This document shows positions 42,140 through 54,758 of a DNA stretch of 64,000 bases, one piece after another. The notes beneath the pieces are model-generated. The model was not told the origin of the DNA, did no database searches, and saw only the letters and a program-made list of their open reading frames with translations. The DNA lies in assembly GCF_900115365.1 (NCBI RefSeq), contig NZ_FOWD01000007.1, positions 1 to 64,000 on the forward strand. Reading direction: 5' to 3'. The position numbers were made by a program, and so were the translations under genes. Numbering within the stretch: the first letter of the stretch is position 1; every line of letters starts with the position of its first letter. The stretch comes from Anaerocolumna aminovalerica. Lineage in GTDB: Bacteria > Bacillota > Clostridia > Lachnospirales > Lachnospiraceae.

Positions 42140-43858
42140 GTGGATAAAGATGGCATGAAAGACGAAATACTTGTTGAGAACGAAACCAAAGAGGATGCAG
42201 GAAAAGAGACAGTATCCAAGAACTTTATAGAGCAAATAATTGAAAAGGACATAAGTGAAGGTCATTGTGGGGCTATTACAACAAGGTTCCCGCCTGAACC
42301 CAATGGTTATCTGCATATTGGACATGCCAAGTCTATCTTACTAAATTACGGACTGGCACAAAAATATGGGGGTAAATTTAACTTAAGATTTGATGATACT
42401 AATCCAACAAAGGAAAAAACAGAATTTGTAGAGTCCATCATAGCTGATGTTAAATGGCTTGGTGGAGATTTTGAAGATAGATTGTTCTTTGCGTCTAATT
42501 ATTTTGAACAGATGTATGAAGCGGCTGTTAAATTAATCAAAAAGGGAAAAGCCTATGTATGTGAATTGACGGCTGACCAAATTCGTGAATACCGCGGAAC
42601 CTTAACAGAACCGGGAAAAAACAGCCCTTATAGGGAACGTTCGGTAGAAGAAAATCTAAGATTATTCGAAGAAATGAAGGATGGAAAATATGAGGATGGT
42701 TCAAAAGTATTAAGGGCGAAGATTGATATGGCATCCCCTAATATTAATATGAGAGATCCGATTATTTATCGTATTGCCAGAATGCATCATCATAATACAG
42801 GGGATAAGTGGTGTATCTATCCTATGTATGATTTTGCACATCCTATAGAAGATGCTATTGAAGGTATTACTCATTCTATTTGTACTTTGGAATTTGAAGA
42901 CCACAGACCACTTTATGACTGGGTTGTTGAAGAGGTAGGATATGAGAACCCTCCAAAGCAGATCGAATTTGCAAAATTATATTTAACCAATGTAATTACC
43001 GGAAAAAGATATATCAAGAGACTGGTGGAAGAAGGAATCGTGGATGGCTGGGATGATCCTAGATTAGTATCTATCAGTGCTTTAAGAAGAAGAGGTTTTA
43101 CACCGGAATCCATTAAGATGTTCATGGAGTTATGCGGTGTGTCTAAAAGTAATAGTTCAGTTGACTATGCCATGCTGGAATACTGTATCAGAGAGGACCT
43201 TAAATTAAAGAAGTCCAGAGTAATGGCAGTATTAGATCCAATCAAATTAGTAATCACCAATTACCCTGAGGGACAGGTGGAATATGTTGAGGTGCCCAAT
43301 AATCAGGAAAACGAAGAAATGGGAACCAGACAAGTTCCATTTTGTCGTGAATTATATATTGACAGGGAAGATTTCATGATTGAACCACCAAAGAAATACT
43401 TCCGCTTATACCCTGGAAATGAAGTCCGCCTAATGCATGCTTACTTTGTAACGTGTACGGATTATATTACTGATGAAACCGGTAAAGTAACAGAAGTTCA
43501 CTGTACTTATGATCCGGAAACAAAAAGTGGCTCTGGTTTTACAGGGCGTAAAGTAAAAGGCACCATTCACTGGGTTGCACAGCCAACTGCTGTGAAAGCA
43601 GAAGTAAGATTGTACGAGAATATTGTAGATGAAGAAAAAGGCGTTTATAATGAGGACGGAAGTTTAAATTTGAATCCAAATTCCATTACTGTTTTAAAAG
43701 AATGTTTTGTAGAGCCTGGTGTGGAGAATGCGAAAGCATATGACAGTTTTCAATTTTTAAGACACGGCTATTTTTGCGTTGACGCAAAGGATTCAGAACC
43801 GGGGCACTTAGTATTTAATCGGATAGTGTCTTTAAAGAGCTCATATAAGCCTGTTTAA
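42140..43858 (+). CDS. glnS: Glutaminyl-tRNA synthetase
   Basis: 572 residues. An upstream ATG at 42110 overlaps its own leader; AAGGAGG (42126-42132) fixes the GTG at 42140. A ~30-residue acidic N-terminal extension is followed by the class I core: '[16 protein letters not shown]' near 50 (HIGH) and 'LRFDDTNP'. The KMSKS position reads '[12 protein letters not shown]' near 305 instead of VMSKRKL, keeping only the last Lys. The C-terminal half is the two-barrel anticodon-binding domain ('KGTIHWV', '[10 protein letters not shown]'). It charges tRNA-Gln directly. Followed at 12 bp by a DUF2225 gene. Confidence 0.93.
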   Translation: MDKDGMKDEILVENETKEDAGKETVSKNFIEQIIEKDISEGHCGAITTRFPPEPNGYLHIGHAKSILLNYGLAQKYGGKFNLRFDDTNPTKEKTEFVESIIADVKWLGGDFEDRLFFASNYFEQMYEAAVKLIKKGKAYVCELTADQIREYRGTLTEPGKNSPYRERSVEENLRLFEEMKDGKYEDGSKVLRAKIDMASPNINMRDPIIYRIARMHHHNTGDKWCIYPMYDFAHPIEDAIEGITHSICTLEFEDHRPLYDWVVEEVGYENPPKQIEFAKLYLTNVITGKRYIKRLVEEGIVDGWDDPRLVSISALRRRGFTPESIKMFMELCGVSKSNSSVDYAMLEYCIREDLKLKKSRVMAVLDPIKLVITNYPEGQVEYVEVPNNQENEEMGTRQVPFCRELYIDREDFMIEPPKKYFRLYPGNEVRLMHAYFVTCTDYITDETGKVTEVHCTYDPETKSGSGFTGRKVKGTIHWVAQPTAVKAEVRLYENIVDEEKGVYNEDGSLNLNPNSITVLKECFVEPGVENAKAYDSFQFLRHGYFCVDAKDSEPGHLVFNRIVSLKSSYKPV

Positions 43859-43870
43859 AGGAGGATAAAA

Positions 43871-44716
43871 ATGGCTAATTTATTTTCAGGATTAGAGGCC
43901 TTTGGTCTGGGGAAAATGTCGGATCTGGATGTATATGCTTCAGAAGATAAAAACAGTAAGAATGGAGATAATTCTGCACAGGCAAACGAAAAAGAAAAAA
44001 TTGTTGAAGCAGATTTCCTTTTCGAAAAAACTTATACCTGTCCTGTTTGTGAGAAAGAATTTAAAGTAAAAACAATTAAAACAGGTAAAATCAAACTGGT
44101 TTCAGCAGACACAGATTTACGGCCCAAATATCAAAATGTAGATTCATTAAAATACGATGCGGTTGTTTGCCCTCATTGTGGATATTCTGCATTAAACCGA
44201 TTTTTTAACTACATGACTTCAGCACAGGCTAAACTGATCAGAGAACAAATTTCATCTTCATTCAAAGGAATTAATGAAGATGGTGATGAATATACTTATG
44301 ATGATGCCATTGCACGTCATAAACTTGCTTTGGTTAACACCATAGTGAAAAGAAGCAAAATCAGTGAACGTGCTTATACCTGTCTAAAGACAGCATGGCT
44401 GCTTCGCGGAAAGGCAGAAACATTGCCGGAGGATACTCCTGACTATGAAGAGCAGATTGAGCAGTTACAGAATGAGGAATTAGAATTTTTAACTAATGCT
44501 TATGAAGGTTTTATTGATGCTTTTTCTAAAGAAATGTTTCCTATGTGCGGAATGGATGAACATACGGTAACCTATCTGGTTGCGGACTTAGCAAGAAGAG
44601 TAGGAAACTATGATGAGGCCAGCAGATGGATATCTAAGGTTTTAATAGCCAGAAATGCCAATGAGAGAATTAAAGCAAAAGCCAGAGATTTAAAAGAATT
44701 ATTAAAGAACAAATAA
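43871..44716 (+). CDS. DUF2225 protein with zinc-binding motifs
   Basis: 281 residues, SD AAAGGAGG. After an acidic N-terminus, 'CPVCEKEFKVK' near 57 and 'CPHCGYSA' near 100 give the paired CxxC motifs of DUF2225; the remainder is TPR-like helices ('ARHKLALVNTIVKR', 'YDEASRWISKVLIARNANERIKAKA'). Family function is unknown. Likely co-transcribed with glnS. Confidence 0.8.
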   Translation: MANLFSGLEAFGLGKMSDLDVYASEDKNSKNGDNSAQANEKEKIVEADFLFEKTYTCPVCEKEFKVKTIKTGKIKLVSADTDLRPKYQNVDSLKYDAVVCPHCGYSALNRFFNYMTSAQAKLIREQISSSFKGINEDGDEYTYDDAIARHKLALVNTIVKRSKISERAYTCLKTAWLLRGKAETLPEDTPDYEEQIEQLQNEELEFLTNAYEGFIDAFSKEMFPMCGMDEHTVTYLVADLARRVGNYDEASRWISKVLIARNANERIKAKARDLKELLKNK

Positions 44717-44719
44717 TAT

Positions 44720-44859
44720 GCTGTTGCTGTATAAAGAATTGTCATTCTAAGAGCATAATGTGGTGGATTTTATGCTTAAAGAATCTATAAAAGGAAGAGA
44801 TTCTGTGGATTTTTCCAACCCAAGAACTTAGAATGACAGCTTTATGCCAACAGCTTTTT
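44720..44859 (+). terminator. Terminator built around a REP-like element (copy 4)
   Basis: Outer stem GCTGTTG (44720-44726) with CAACAGC (44847-44853) and T6; inside, TGTCATTCTAAG (44740-44751) and CTTAGAATGACA (44826-44837) form a second stem of the same REP-like family. It ends the glnS-DUF2225 unit. Confidence 0.7.
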
Positions 44860-44863
44860 TGCT

Positions 44864-45577
44864 TTAAAGGATGCTGTTGGTTTTGGTTATAGTGCGGGGT
44901 AATGCATCTTTGGAATTTTTCCACGGTTCATTGGTATTACGGTAATCAAATTTATCAATGAACCACTCCAAATCATCTTTTACTCGTTTCATATTATAAA
45001 AATACAAATCATTTAGTTCCTTTATAAATCGTTCTAACAGATTTCCATTTAAATATTTGTATGATTCTTCATAAAGTAGTCCATAATGAGAGGTGCAAAA
45101 TCCTTTGGAATTTGAAAACTTACTGCGAAATTGGTCATCATTTTGATAAAGTGAGAATATGGTAGCGATATAGCGCTCAAAGGTAGTATTTATTTTGTCG
45201 CAGATATAACAGGAATTTTCTAATTTTTTTGTATAAGAAGCAATGGTGGATGTTTCTTGTTTTCTTTTGAATAGGGAACCAGAGGTTTTAACTTTGTTAG
45301 AGGAGAGTGACTCCAAATGTTGTATGGTTTTATCCATATGAGTTTTTAATATGAGGGCTAAACCAAGGCGATTCTGGTTTTCATAAAGCACCCTTATGTG
45401 ATGGTTACAAAAACCTGCCTTATCGGTTTCTGCTCTAATATCATCCTCCATATAACTTGGTCCCATAGTGAATTCAATGGCATTTGTTTCCAATGTTTTT
45501 ATCATTAGGCAAAGGGGACATTCACAATCTTCCAAAAATGCATCATTAACCGGAATGGTATATAGTTTTTCTTTCAT
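44864..45577 (-). CDS. Cys-rich protein, probably DUF6062
   Basis: 237 residues. Two similar halves each begin with a CxxC and later a CxxH: CPLC near 20 with CNHH near 56, and CYIC near 122 with CTSH near 164, suggesting two metal sites or a duplicated domain. 'MKEKLYTIPVNDAFLEDCECPLCLM' resembles DUF6062 proteins of Lachnospiraceae, cited from memory. Function unknown. Convergent with the DUF2225 gene. Confidence 0.6.
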   Translation of the reverse strand: MKEKLYTIPVNDAFLEDCECPLCLMIKTLETNAIEFTMGPSYMEDDIRAETDKAGFCNHHIRVLYENQNRLGLALILKTHMDKTIQHLESLSSNKVKTSGSLFKRKQETSTIASYTKKLENSCYICDKINTTFERYIATIFSLYQNDDQFRSKFSNSKGFCTSHYGLLYEESYKYLNGNLLERFIKELNDLYFYNMKRVKDDLEWFIDKFDYRNTNEPWKNSKDALPRTITKTNSIL

Positions 45578-45854
45578 TTGAAACCTGCCTTTACTTTTTG
45601 AATCATTATACCATTAGGGCTAAACCTATTCAAGTAGAGTTAAAACCAAGTTTTATCTTATCCAAAGTGATCCATTTACCGGATAGAAGATGAATTTTAA
45701 AGAACTTTAAAGGAATAATAATGAAAAAGTGAGAAATAATAAGAAATAAAGAGCAAATAAGAGAAAGATAAGAAAAACACATAAATTCAAGGAAAATTAA
45801 AACAGAAGTACATTTGCATATTAAAAACAAATTTACTAATATATAACTTATCAG

Positions 45855-45881
45855 TTAGCACTCAATCGAAGTGAGTGCTAA
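45855..45881 (+). promoter_or_regulatory. CIRCE operator of groESL
   Basis: TTAGCACTC (45855-45863), 9-bp spacer, GAGTGCTAA (45873-45881): a perfect CIRCE, bound by the HrcA repressor. It lies 83 bp before groES. Upstream bases contain a likely promoter (TTGCAT 45814, TAATAT 45837, 17-bp spacer), moderate match. Confidence 0.97.
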
Positions 45882-45963
45882 TAACATGAAAAAGGCATTG
45901 AAGAGTCTATCAAAAAGAAAGCCTTAGAACTGTATATTAAAAATGTTTAAGGAGGAAAATGAT

Positions 45964-46251
45964 ATGAAGTTAGTACCATTAGGAGACAAAGTAGTGTTAA
46001 AACAACTACAGGCAGAAGAAACAACAAAATCAGGTATCGTTTTACCGGGTCAGGCAAAAGAAAAGCCACAGCAGGCTGAGGTTATTGCAGTTGGACCGGG
46101 CGGAGTGGTAGACGGCAAAGAAGTTACAATGCAAGTGAAAGTAGGAGATAAAGTTATTTACTCCAAATATGCCGGAACAGAAGTTAAATTAGAGGATGAA
46201 GAGTTTATTGTAGTAAAACAAAACGATATCGTTGCTATCGTTGAAGACTAA
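45964..46251 (+). CDS. groES: Co-chaperonin GroES
   Basis: 95 residues from the ATG at 45964, which has AAGGAGG at 8 nt; an ATG at 45943 precedes that SD and is not used. 'MKLVPLGDKVVLKQ', the mobile-loop region 'ETTKSGIVLPGQAKEKP' (IVL near 25) and 'GDKVIYSKYAGTEVK' are standard. It caps GroEL. Under CIRCE/HrcA control. Confidence 0.97.
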   Translation: MKLVPLGDKVVLKQLQAEETTKSGIVLPGQAKEKPQQAEVIAVGPGGVVDGKEVTMQVKVGDKVIYSKYAGTEVKLEDEEFIVVKQNDIVAIVED

Positions 46252-46255
46252 TTAG

Positions 46256-47893
<1,638 letters not shown>

Positions 47894-47929
47894 TAGATAA
47901 CCCTCTATAAACATAAAAACCCTCTAGAG

Positions 47930-47980
47930 CAAGGGGCTTTTGCAATAAGAATACCAAATTTGCAAAAGCTCCTTGTTTTT
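47930..47980 (+). terminator. Terminator of groESL
   Basis: CAAGGGGCTTTTGCA (47930-47944) pairs with TGCAAAAGCTCCTTG (47961-47975), one G-U; T5 follows. The remaining gap to 48214 has no ORF; TATAAT near 48028 may be a -10 for the next gene. Confidence 0.9.
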
Positions 47981-48214
47981 GTATAAAAATAATTCCAGAA
48001 CGTGCTTTTACTTTTGTCTTTTTTTTAGTATAATGATTGATAGGACATAATAATGAATAGAGACAGGCTGCTTTAAGATGAAACCTTATTTTTTCAGGTC
48101 TTTATTTGTCATTAAAAGCATTAAGCACCTGAATCCCTGTTATTATGAAACATGATAACAATCATTATTATAAAGTAAGAAATAGCATGTATAAAACAAG
48201 TAGGAGGATGGGTT

Positions 48215-48712
48215 ATGAATGAATTATATGCAGAAGCCGGGGTGAAACGAAAAGAAACTATCGGTACTTATGCTTTACGGTTCATATTAATTTTTGTTGC
48301 TATACTTTCTTTCCTTTTAGCATCACTTAATACTATAATGCTAATTATTGGGACAGTACTGATTATTTTAATTGTATTTATGTTTCCAAGATTAAATGTA
48401 GAATATGAATATGTTTTTTGTGATGGTCAATTGGATTTTGATAAGATAATGGGTAATGCCAAAAGAAAAACCGCTTTAAAAATTGATTTTGAACAGGTAG
48501 AGATTATGGCTCCTTACGGCTCCCATGAATTAGATTCATATTCACAGGGAAATCTGGTTACAAAAGATTTTACTTCAAGAAGAAAAGAAGTAAAACCCTA
48601 TGTTATTATATACAGAAATGGAGAAACAAAATTAAGAATCCTGTTTGAACCAAATGAAAAGATGCTTGGCTGTATTAAAATGAAGAGTCCAAGAAAGCTT
48701 GTTTCATATTAG
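48215..48712 (+). CDS. Membrane protein, probably DUF6106
   Basis: 165 residues, SD AGGAGG. Two TM segments at about 20-38 and 42-59, then a cytoplasmic PH-like β-rich domain ('NVEYEYVFCDGQLDFDKIMGNAKRKTALKIDFEQVEIMAP', 'KPYVIIYRNGETKLRILFEPNEKM'). It resembles the DUF6106 proteins commonly encoded before guaB in Lachnospiraceae (from memory). Function unknown. Confidence 0.6.
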   Translation: MNELYAEAGVKRKETIGTYALRFILIFVAILSFLLASLNTIMLIIGTVLIILIVFMFPRLNVEYEYVFCDGQLDFDKIMGNAKRKTALKIDFEQVEIMAPYGSHELDSYSQGNLVTKDFTSRRKEVKPYVIIYRNGETKLRILFEPNEKMLGCIKMKSPRKLVSY

Positions 48713-48734
48713 GAAACATATGTGTTCAAATTAA

Positions 48735-48810
48735 AACGGTAATAGTAGAAGACGGTGCAGTAGCAGCCGCAATTGTTGCAGCAATTTTTGAAGAAAGAAC
48801 CAAACATTAG
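48735..48810 (+). other. Possible tiny ORF or gene remnant before a terminator
   Basis: One frame reads QIKTVIVEDGAVAAAIVAAI-FEERTKH and stops at 48808-48810 inside the terminator arm. The composition is protein-like (Ala/Val amphipathic), but there is no ATG/GTG/TTG in frame nearby and no SD. Either a remnant C-terminus or coincidence. Confidence 0.25.
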
Positions 48811-48825
48811 CTTTGGTTCTTTTTT
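48796..48825 (+). terminator. Terminator before guaB
   Basis: AGAACCAAA (48796-48804) pairs with TTTGGTTCT (48812-48820); T6 follows. Confidence 0.88.
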
Positions 48826-48859
48826 AAAACACAAAAGCTATCATAATGTCTTTCGGTGG

Positions 48860-48888
48860 TTGACAAGTCCCCAAATATTCGTTATACT
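48860..48888 (+). promoter_or_regulatory. guaB promoter
   Basis: TTGACA (48860-48865), 17-bp spacer, TATACT (48883-48888). Start expected near 48895, ~50-nt leader, no purine riboswitch. Confidence 0.88.
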
Positions 48889-48922
48889 TGTAAAAATCAA
48901 TTTAATATTATTAACATTTTAA

Positions 48923-50401
<1,479 letters not shown>

Positions 50402-50512
50402 ATAGAATTAATGCCTCCTTGGAGGCTATCAAATTATAATCTATAGGAATAGACAGAGTTAAAGGGCATCTCCCTGGAAGCTCCTTTAGTCCAGAGGAAT
50501 AGATAACAAAAT

Positions 50513-50610
50513 GCTGTTGCAAAATAAAATGAGATACCGGATATAGAGGTTTAGACTGATTTTATAATCCAAATTCGGTATGGCACATTCATTTTGCAAC
50601 AGCTTTTTTT
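50513..50610. terminator. Terminator of guaB (long stem)
   Basis: GCTGTTGCAAAATAAAATGAGATACCGG-type left arm (from 50513) pairs with the mirrored right arm ending GCAACAGC at 50603; T7 follows. A short hairpin GCCTCC-TT-GGAGGC lies nearer guaB (50413-50426), and the words GAGGAATAGATA/AGGAATAGACA recur three times between 50395 and 50505, a small decayed duplication. Confidence 0.8.
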
Positions 50611-50676
50611 AGTTATAGGCAGTTGATTCTAAAGTTACGAAGAGGAAGGCAAATTACTATGGAGGCAGGTATTATT

Positions 50677-51096
50677 CTACTTTTCCACATATAAATCCGT
50701 TATCTTTTTACACATCGTTGAAAAGGATTGTACTTCTTCCGGTGTTAGTGCTTCTTCAATCATATTCATTATTTCTTTGCCGAAATCATCAACACGGCTA
50801 AGAAATTTTTTCCCTTCATTAGTAAGGACAATGTTAAAAGAACGGCGGTCGTTAGGCTGCCTTTCCTGATATACATAATTTTTTTCAAGGAGGCGTTTCG
50901 TCAGTTTTGAGATGCCTGACTGGGAAATACCCTTCATTTGGGAAAGTTCTTTTGTTGTTTTAGGGCCTTGTTTATGCAAAATATCCAGTATATAGTATTG
51001 TGCTGTGGATACACCTTCCACATTGAATCGATTTGAATATGCTAAAATCATACATTGAAGAGGAATATAGTTATCCTCTAACTCTTTCGTTATCAT
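50677..51096 (-). CDS. MarR-family transcriptional regulator
   Basis: 139 residues; winged helix-turn-helix with recognition region 'ISQSGISKLTKRLLEKNYVYQERQPNDRRSFNIVLT' (~58-93), including the wing motif DRR. SD GGAGGT. It lies 10 bp downstream of a UvrA-like gene on the same strand, so the pair is one transcript; MarR proteins usually control their own neighbour, here a drug-resistance-type ABC protein. Confidence 0.85.
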   Translation of the reverse strand: MITKELEDNYIPLQCMILAYSNRFNVEGVSTAQYYILDILHKQGPKTTKELSQMKGISQSGISKLTKRLLEKNYVYQERQPNDRRSFNIVLTNEGKKFLSRVDDFGKEIMNMIEEALTPEEVQSFSTMCKKITDLYVEK

Positions 51097-51106
51097 ATTT
51101 TACCTC

Positions 51107-53368
51107 CTAAATGCCTGTAATATATTTTTTCAAGTAACTTCCTGTAAGTGAGTCTTTACATTTCACCAAATCTTCCGGTAACCCTGTAAACATTATTTTA
51201 CCGCCATTCTGTCCCCCATAGGGGCCTAAATCAATAACCCAGTCAGCTTGACAAATAATATCCAGGTTGTGCTCGATTACTATAAGGGTAGAATTATGTT
51301 CCACAAGGCGGTTCATTACATTGTTCAACTGCTTTATATCAGCCATGTGCAAGCCGGTTGATGGCTCATCCAAAACATAAATCTGTCGGCCATTTTCAAG
51401 TTCGGAAGCAAGTTTTATTCTTTGTAATTCTCCCCCTGATAGAGTGTTCAGAGGTTGTCCTAAAGTAATATAAGTAATTCCTACATCTGAAAGTCTTTTT
51501 AGTACTGTGGCAATGTCCTTTTCCCGGAAAAAATCCATAGCTTCTGTTACGGTCATTTTAAGAATGTCGCTAATATTTTTATCTCTTAGTTTATATTGGA
51601 GTACTTCATCTGTAAAACGGTTTCCATGGCATTCTTCACAAAGGGTAACGATAGTATCCATAAAGGCTAAATCCGTATAAGTCATACCCAAACCTTTACA
51701 AACAGGGCAGGCCCCTTGAGAATTAAAGCTGAACAGAGAAGTATTAACGCCATTTTCTTTTGCAAATAATTTTCTTATTCTATCAAAGATGCCGGTATAA
51801 GTTGCTATATTGGAACGCTTTGTGGCTTGTACTCCTTTTTGATCAATAAAAACTATCTCAGGATAAAACCGGGGCAATACTTGATTGATAAGTGTACTTT
51901 TTCCTGAACCGGCAACACCGGTTACAACGGTCATTACGCCCCTTGGAATTTTAACTGATATATTTTTCAGATTATGCAGGGCAGCATTTTGAATAGATAG
52001 CCAGCCATTTGGTTTACGTGTTTGAGATTTTAGCTTAGGGTGATATGACAAATACTTTCCAGTCAGTGTATTAGATTCTTTTAATTGAAGTAAGTTACCT
52101 TGATATACAATTTCGCCTCCATGAATTCCGGCACCCGGTCCCATATCAATTACATGATCAGCAATTTTTATAATATCCGGGTCGTGTTCTACAATAAGCA
52201 CTGTATTCCCTTTATCCCGCAAGAGTTTCATAAGACCGTTTATCTTATTAATATCGTGAGGGTGCAGCCCTATACTTGGCTCATCAAAAATATAAGTAAG
52301 ATCTGTCAAACTGCTTCCCAGTTGGCTTACCATTTTGATCCTTTGTGATTCACCCCCTGAAAGTGTAGAGGTTTCACGGCATAAACTTAAATAGCCTAAT
52401 CCAATAGACTCCATATGCAGTAACCGGCTTACCAGTTCAGAAATGATAGTAGCTGCCACAGGAATATCTATTCGCTGGATAAATTCTAAGAGCTCACTTA
52501 TTTGCATTATAGAGCAATCAGAAATATTCTTTCCGTCTATTTTACAACTTAGAACCTTATCATTCAGGCGTGTTCCATGACAATGGGGACAATCCTGTTT
52601 GGTAACAAATCCTTCGATTTCTTTCTTGTATCTTACTTTTTCCCCATCTTCTTTCTTTAGAAAACTACGTTCAATGCGCGGAATCAATCCTTCGTACAAT
52701 GAAGTTTTATGCCATTCTGGTGTTGGATTTTTTACTTTTATACCATCAGCATAAAGCAGCATTTCTAATTCTTCTTGGGAGTAGTCTTGAATTTTTTTAT
52801 CATTGTCAAAAAATCCGGAATAAATGTAGCGTGTAAGACGCCAGCCTCCGGGTTCAAAGGTTGGGAATCGTATAGCTCCCTGATTTAAAGATCTATTTTT
52901 ATCTAATAGCCGTTCAATATCAATTGTTTCAATTTTTCCCAGGCCTTCACAGTGATTACACATACCTGTGGGATTATTAAATGAAAAAACATCTGAATAA
53001 CCAACAAAGGGTTTCCCAATTCGTGAAAATAAAAGGCGCAATAAAGAATAGATATCCGTAACAGTTCCTACAGTTGACCTTGCATTTCCACCTAATCGCT
53101 TCTGGTTAATAACAAAGGCAACAGATAAATTTTCAATGGTATCCACATCAGGTTGGCCGTAGTGCGGCATGCGGTGACGTATAAAACTGGTATAGGTTTC
53201 ATTTAACTGCCGCTGAGATTCTGCAGCAATAGTATCAAATACTAAGGAAGACTTACCTGAGCCGGATACGCCTGTAAAAACTGTAATCTCTTTTTTAGGT
53301 ATCTTGACATCTATATTTTTAAGATTACGCTCTCTTGCTCCAAATACCTGTATATAATTATTGTTCAT
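51107..53368 (-). CDS. UvrA-like ABC ATPase (DrrC-type, short UvrA)
   Basis: 753 residues when started at the ATG at 53368 (SD AAGG); an ATG 28 codons upstream has no SD. Two UvrA-type ATPase halves: 'GVSGSGKSSLVFDT' (Walker A) and 'LSGGESQRIKMVSQL' / 'IFDEPSIGLHP' in the first; 'GVAGSGKSTLI', 'LSGGELQRIKLASEL' and 'LDEPSTGLH' in the second. Zinc-type Cys pairs (CNHC, CPHC, CPVC, CEEC) are kept. It is ~190 residues shorter than true UvrA and lacks much of the UvrB-binding insertion, as in self-resistance proteins such as DrrC. Likely DNA-drug-adduct protection; MarR partner supports this. Confidence 0.85.
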   Translation of the reverse strand: MNNNYIQVFGARERNLKNIDVKIPKKEITVFTGVSGSGKSSLVFDTIAAESQRQLNETYTSFIRHRMPHYGQPDVDTIENLSVAFVINQKRLGGNARSTVGTVTDIYSLLRLLFSRIGKPFVGYSDVFSFNNPTGMCNHCEGLGKIETIDIERLLDKNRSLNQGAIRFPTFEPGGWRLTRYIYSGFFDNDKKIQDYSQEELEMLLYADGIKVKNPTPEWHKTSLYEGLIPRIERSFLKKEDGEKVRYKKEIEGFVTKQDCPHCHGTRLNDKVLSCKIDGKNISDCSIMQISELLEFIQRIDIPVAATIISELVSRLLHMESIGLGYLSLCRETSTLSGGESQRIKMVSQLGSSLTDLTYIFDEPSIGLHPHDINKINGLMKLLRDKGNTVLIVEHDPDIIKIADHVIDMGPGAGIHGGEIVYQGNLLQLKESNTLTGKYLSYHPKLKSQTRKPNGWLSIQNAALHNLKNISVKIPRGVMTVVTGVAGSGKSTLINQVLPRFYPEIVFIDQKGVQATKRSNIATYTGIFDRIRKLFAKENGVNTSLFSFNSQGACPVCKGLGMTYTDLAFMDTIVTLCEECHGNRFTDEVLQYKLRDKNISDILKMTVTEAMDFFREKDIATVLKRLSDVGITYITLGQPLNTLSGGELQRIKLASELENGRQIYVLDEPSTGLHMADIKQLNNVMNRLVEHNSTLIVIEHNLDIICQADWVIDLGPYGGQNGGKIMFTGLPEDLVKCKDSLTGSYLKKYITGI

Positions 53369-53619
53369 AGTATACCTTCTTTTTTGATTGATGACATGGT
53401 TAATAGTTGAGTGGGTAAAGTAAATAATATCACTATTAAAATTAGAATGCAATATCCAATAATATTTTATTAGTTTTTTTGATATGAATTTATAATTGCA
53501 TCACTTATGATGCATTAACCATTTGACGGTGGTACTGATTATTAATTTTACAAAATTATTGCTAAGGAATATATTATTTATAAAAGAAATAAAGGAAAGA
53601 AGAAATGAAGCATGTAAAT

Positions 53620-53830
53620 TTTTATTTTAGCAGAAAAAAGTGAAAGGCTGAGATAAGTTTCTGTTAAAACTCAAAAGAAAAGAGCGGCAGAATGTAGGTA
53701 AGATACTGCTAAACTCAAAAGAAAAGAGTGGCAGGGCTGTAGATAAGATTCTGTTAAAACTTAAAAGAAAAAAGCGGCAACCGCAATAAGGTTCTGTTAT
53801 TTCAGAAAAAAAATATGTGGTGCCGCTGAA
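53620..53830. repeat. 45-bp tandem repeat, about four copies
   Basis: Units start with CTGTTAAAACT/CTGCTAAACT at 53661, 53706, 53751 and 53793 (periods 45, 45, 42), each with AAAAGAAAA and AGCGGCA. A partial unit precedes at about 53625. It sits in the gap between two minus-strand genes. No coding frame. The rest of 53369-53918 is AT-rich without features. Confidence 0.75.
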
Positions 53831-53918
53831 GAATTACTGTGTAATGAATCGCTGTAGTACGAAATAGTCAAAAAAATTTACAAAACATTTTTTTATGGAA
53901 CTGGTTAAAACAAGGTTT

Positions 53919-54758
53919 CTACATTTTAAATTGAACAAATGCTACACAATTATATTTATCATTGGAAACGAAACCACAACTTTCATAGAATTTAACAGTA
54001 GATGTTTGATTTTCTGTAAGTAAGACTTTTTGGTAAACATCCTTATAGGCATTCAAAACATAGTTCATCAGCATGGAACCAAGCCCCTGCTTCTGATATT
54101 CCGTTAATATAATTAAATCCTGTATGTAAATAATAGAATAACCGTCACCAACAACACGAATAATACCGATTAATTTATTAACATCCCAAAGAGATACTAT
54201 TCTAAGGGAATTATCATAAGCAAGTTTTAACATGTCAATATTTTTAGTATAATTACTCCAGCCCACATCGTTATATAAGTCAATTAAATCAGAAATATCA
54301 GGAATGATATTATCCTTAAGTTCTATATTATTTAATATGCCTTTCACCTTAAGGAAAGAATTAATTTTATTTATTAATATTGGATGAATATCCTGATAAG
54401 TCAATTTATCCGGCAATTGATCAAACAATTCGATTCTTTCTATTTCTGATTCAGGCAGCTGGCCAAATTCTGTTATATCAGCATAAAATAACATGCCAAA
54501 ACTTTCATTGATTCCGTCAGAAACAGAATAAACACATACTTCTTCTAAAGTATATGTAGTTGCTCCGGTTTCTTCATATAATTCTCTTTTAGCTGTGGTT
54601 ATAATATCTTCCTCTAATTCTCTATGTCCACCTGGACATTCATATGTTGTTCTTTCCCTATGTTTACAAAATACCCATTTACCATTTGATTTGGATACTA
54701 TTACAGCAAACTTTAGCAATGTATCATCTATATGTTCATAAAAATTTACGTTTAACAT
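53919..54758 (-). CDS. Nudix hydrolase fused to GNAT acetyltransferase
   Basis: 279 residues from the ATG at 54758 (SD AGGAG); an ATG at 54776 lies before that SD. Residues ~15-130 form a Nudix domain with the box 'GGHRELEEDI...AKRELYEETGA'. After a linker, ~145-279 form a GNAT domain with 'YQKQGLGSMLMN' (acetyl-CoA loop) and 'FYESCGFVSN'. The two activities are fused in one chain without frameshift. Substrates are not evident; nucleotide-sugar or antibiotic modification are possibilities. Confidence 0.82.
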   Translation of the reverse strand: MLNVNFYEHIDDTLLKFAVIVSKSNGKWVFCKHRERTTYECPGGHRELEEDIITTAKRELYEETGATTYTLEEVCVYSVSDGINESFGMLFYADITEFGQLPESEIERIELFDQLPDKLTYQDIHPILINKINSFLKVKGILNNIELKDNIIPDISDLIDLYNDVGWSNYTKNIDMLKLAYDNSLRIVSLWDVNKLIGIIRVVGDGYSIIYIQDLIILTEYQKQGLGSMLMNYVLNAYKDVYQKVLLTENQTSTVKFYESCGFVSNDKYNCVAFVQFKM

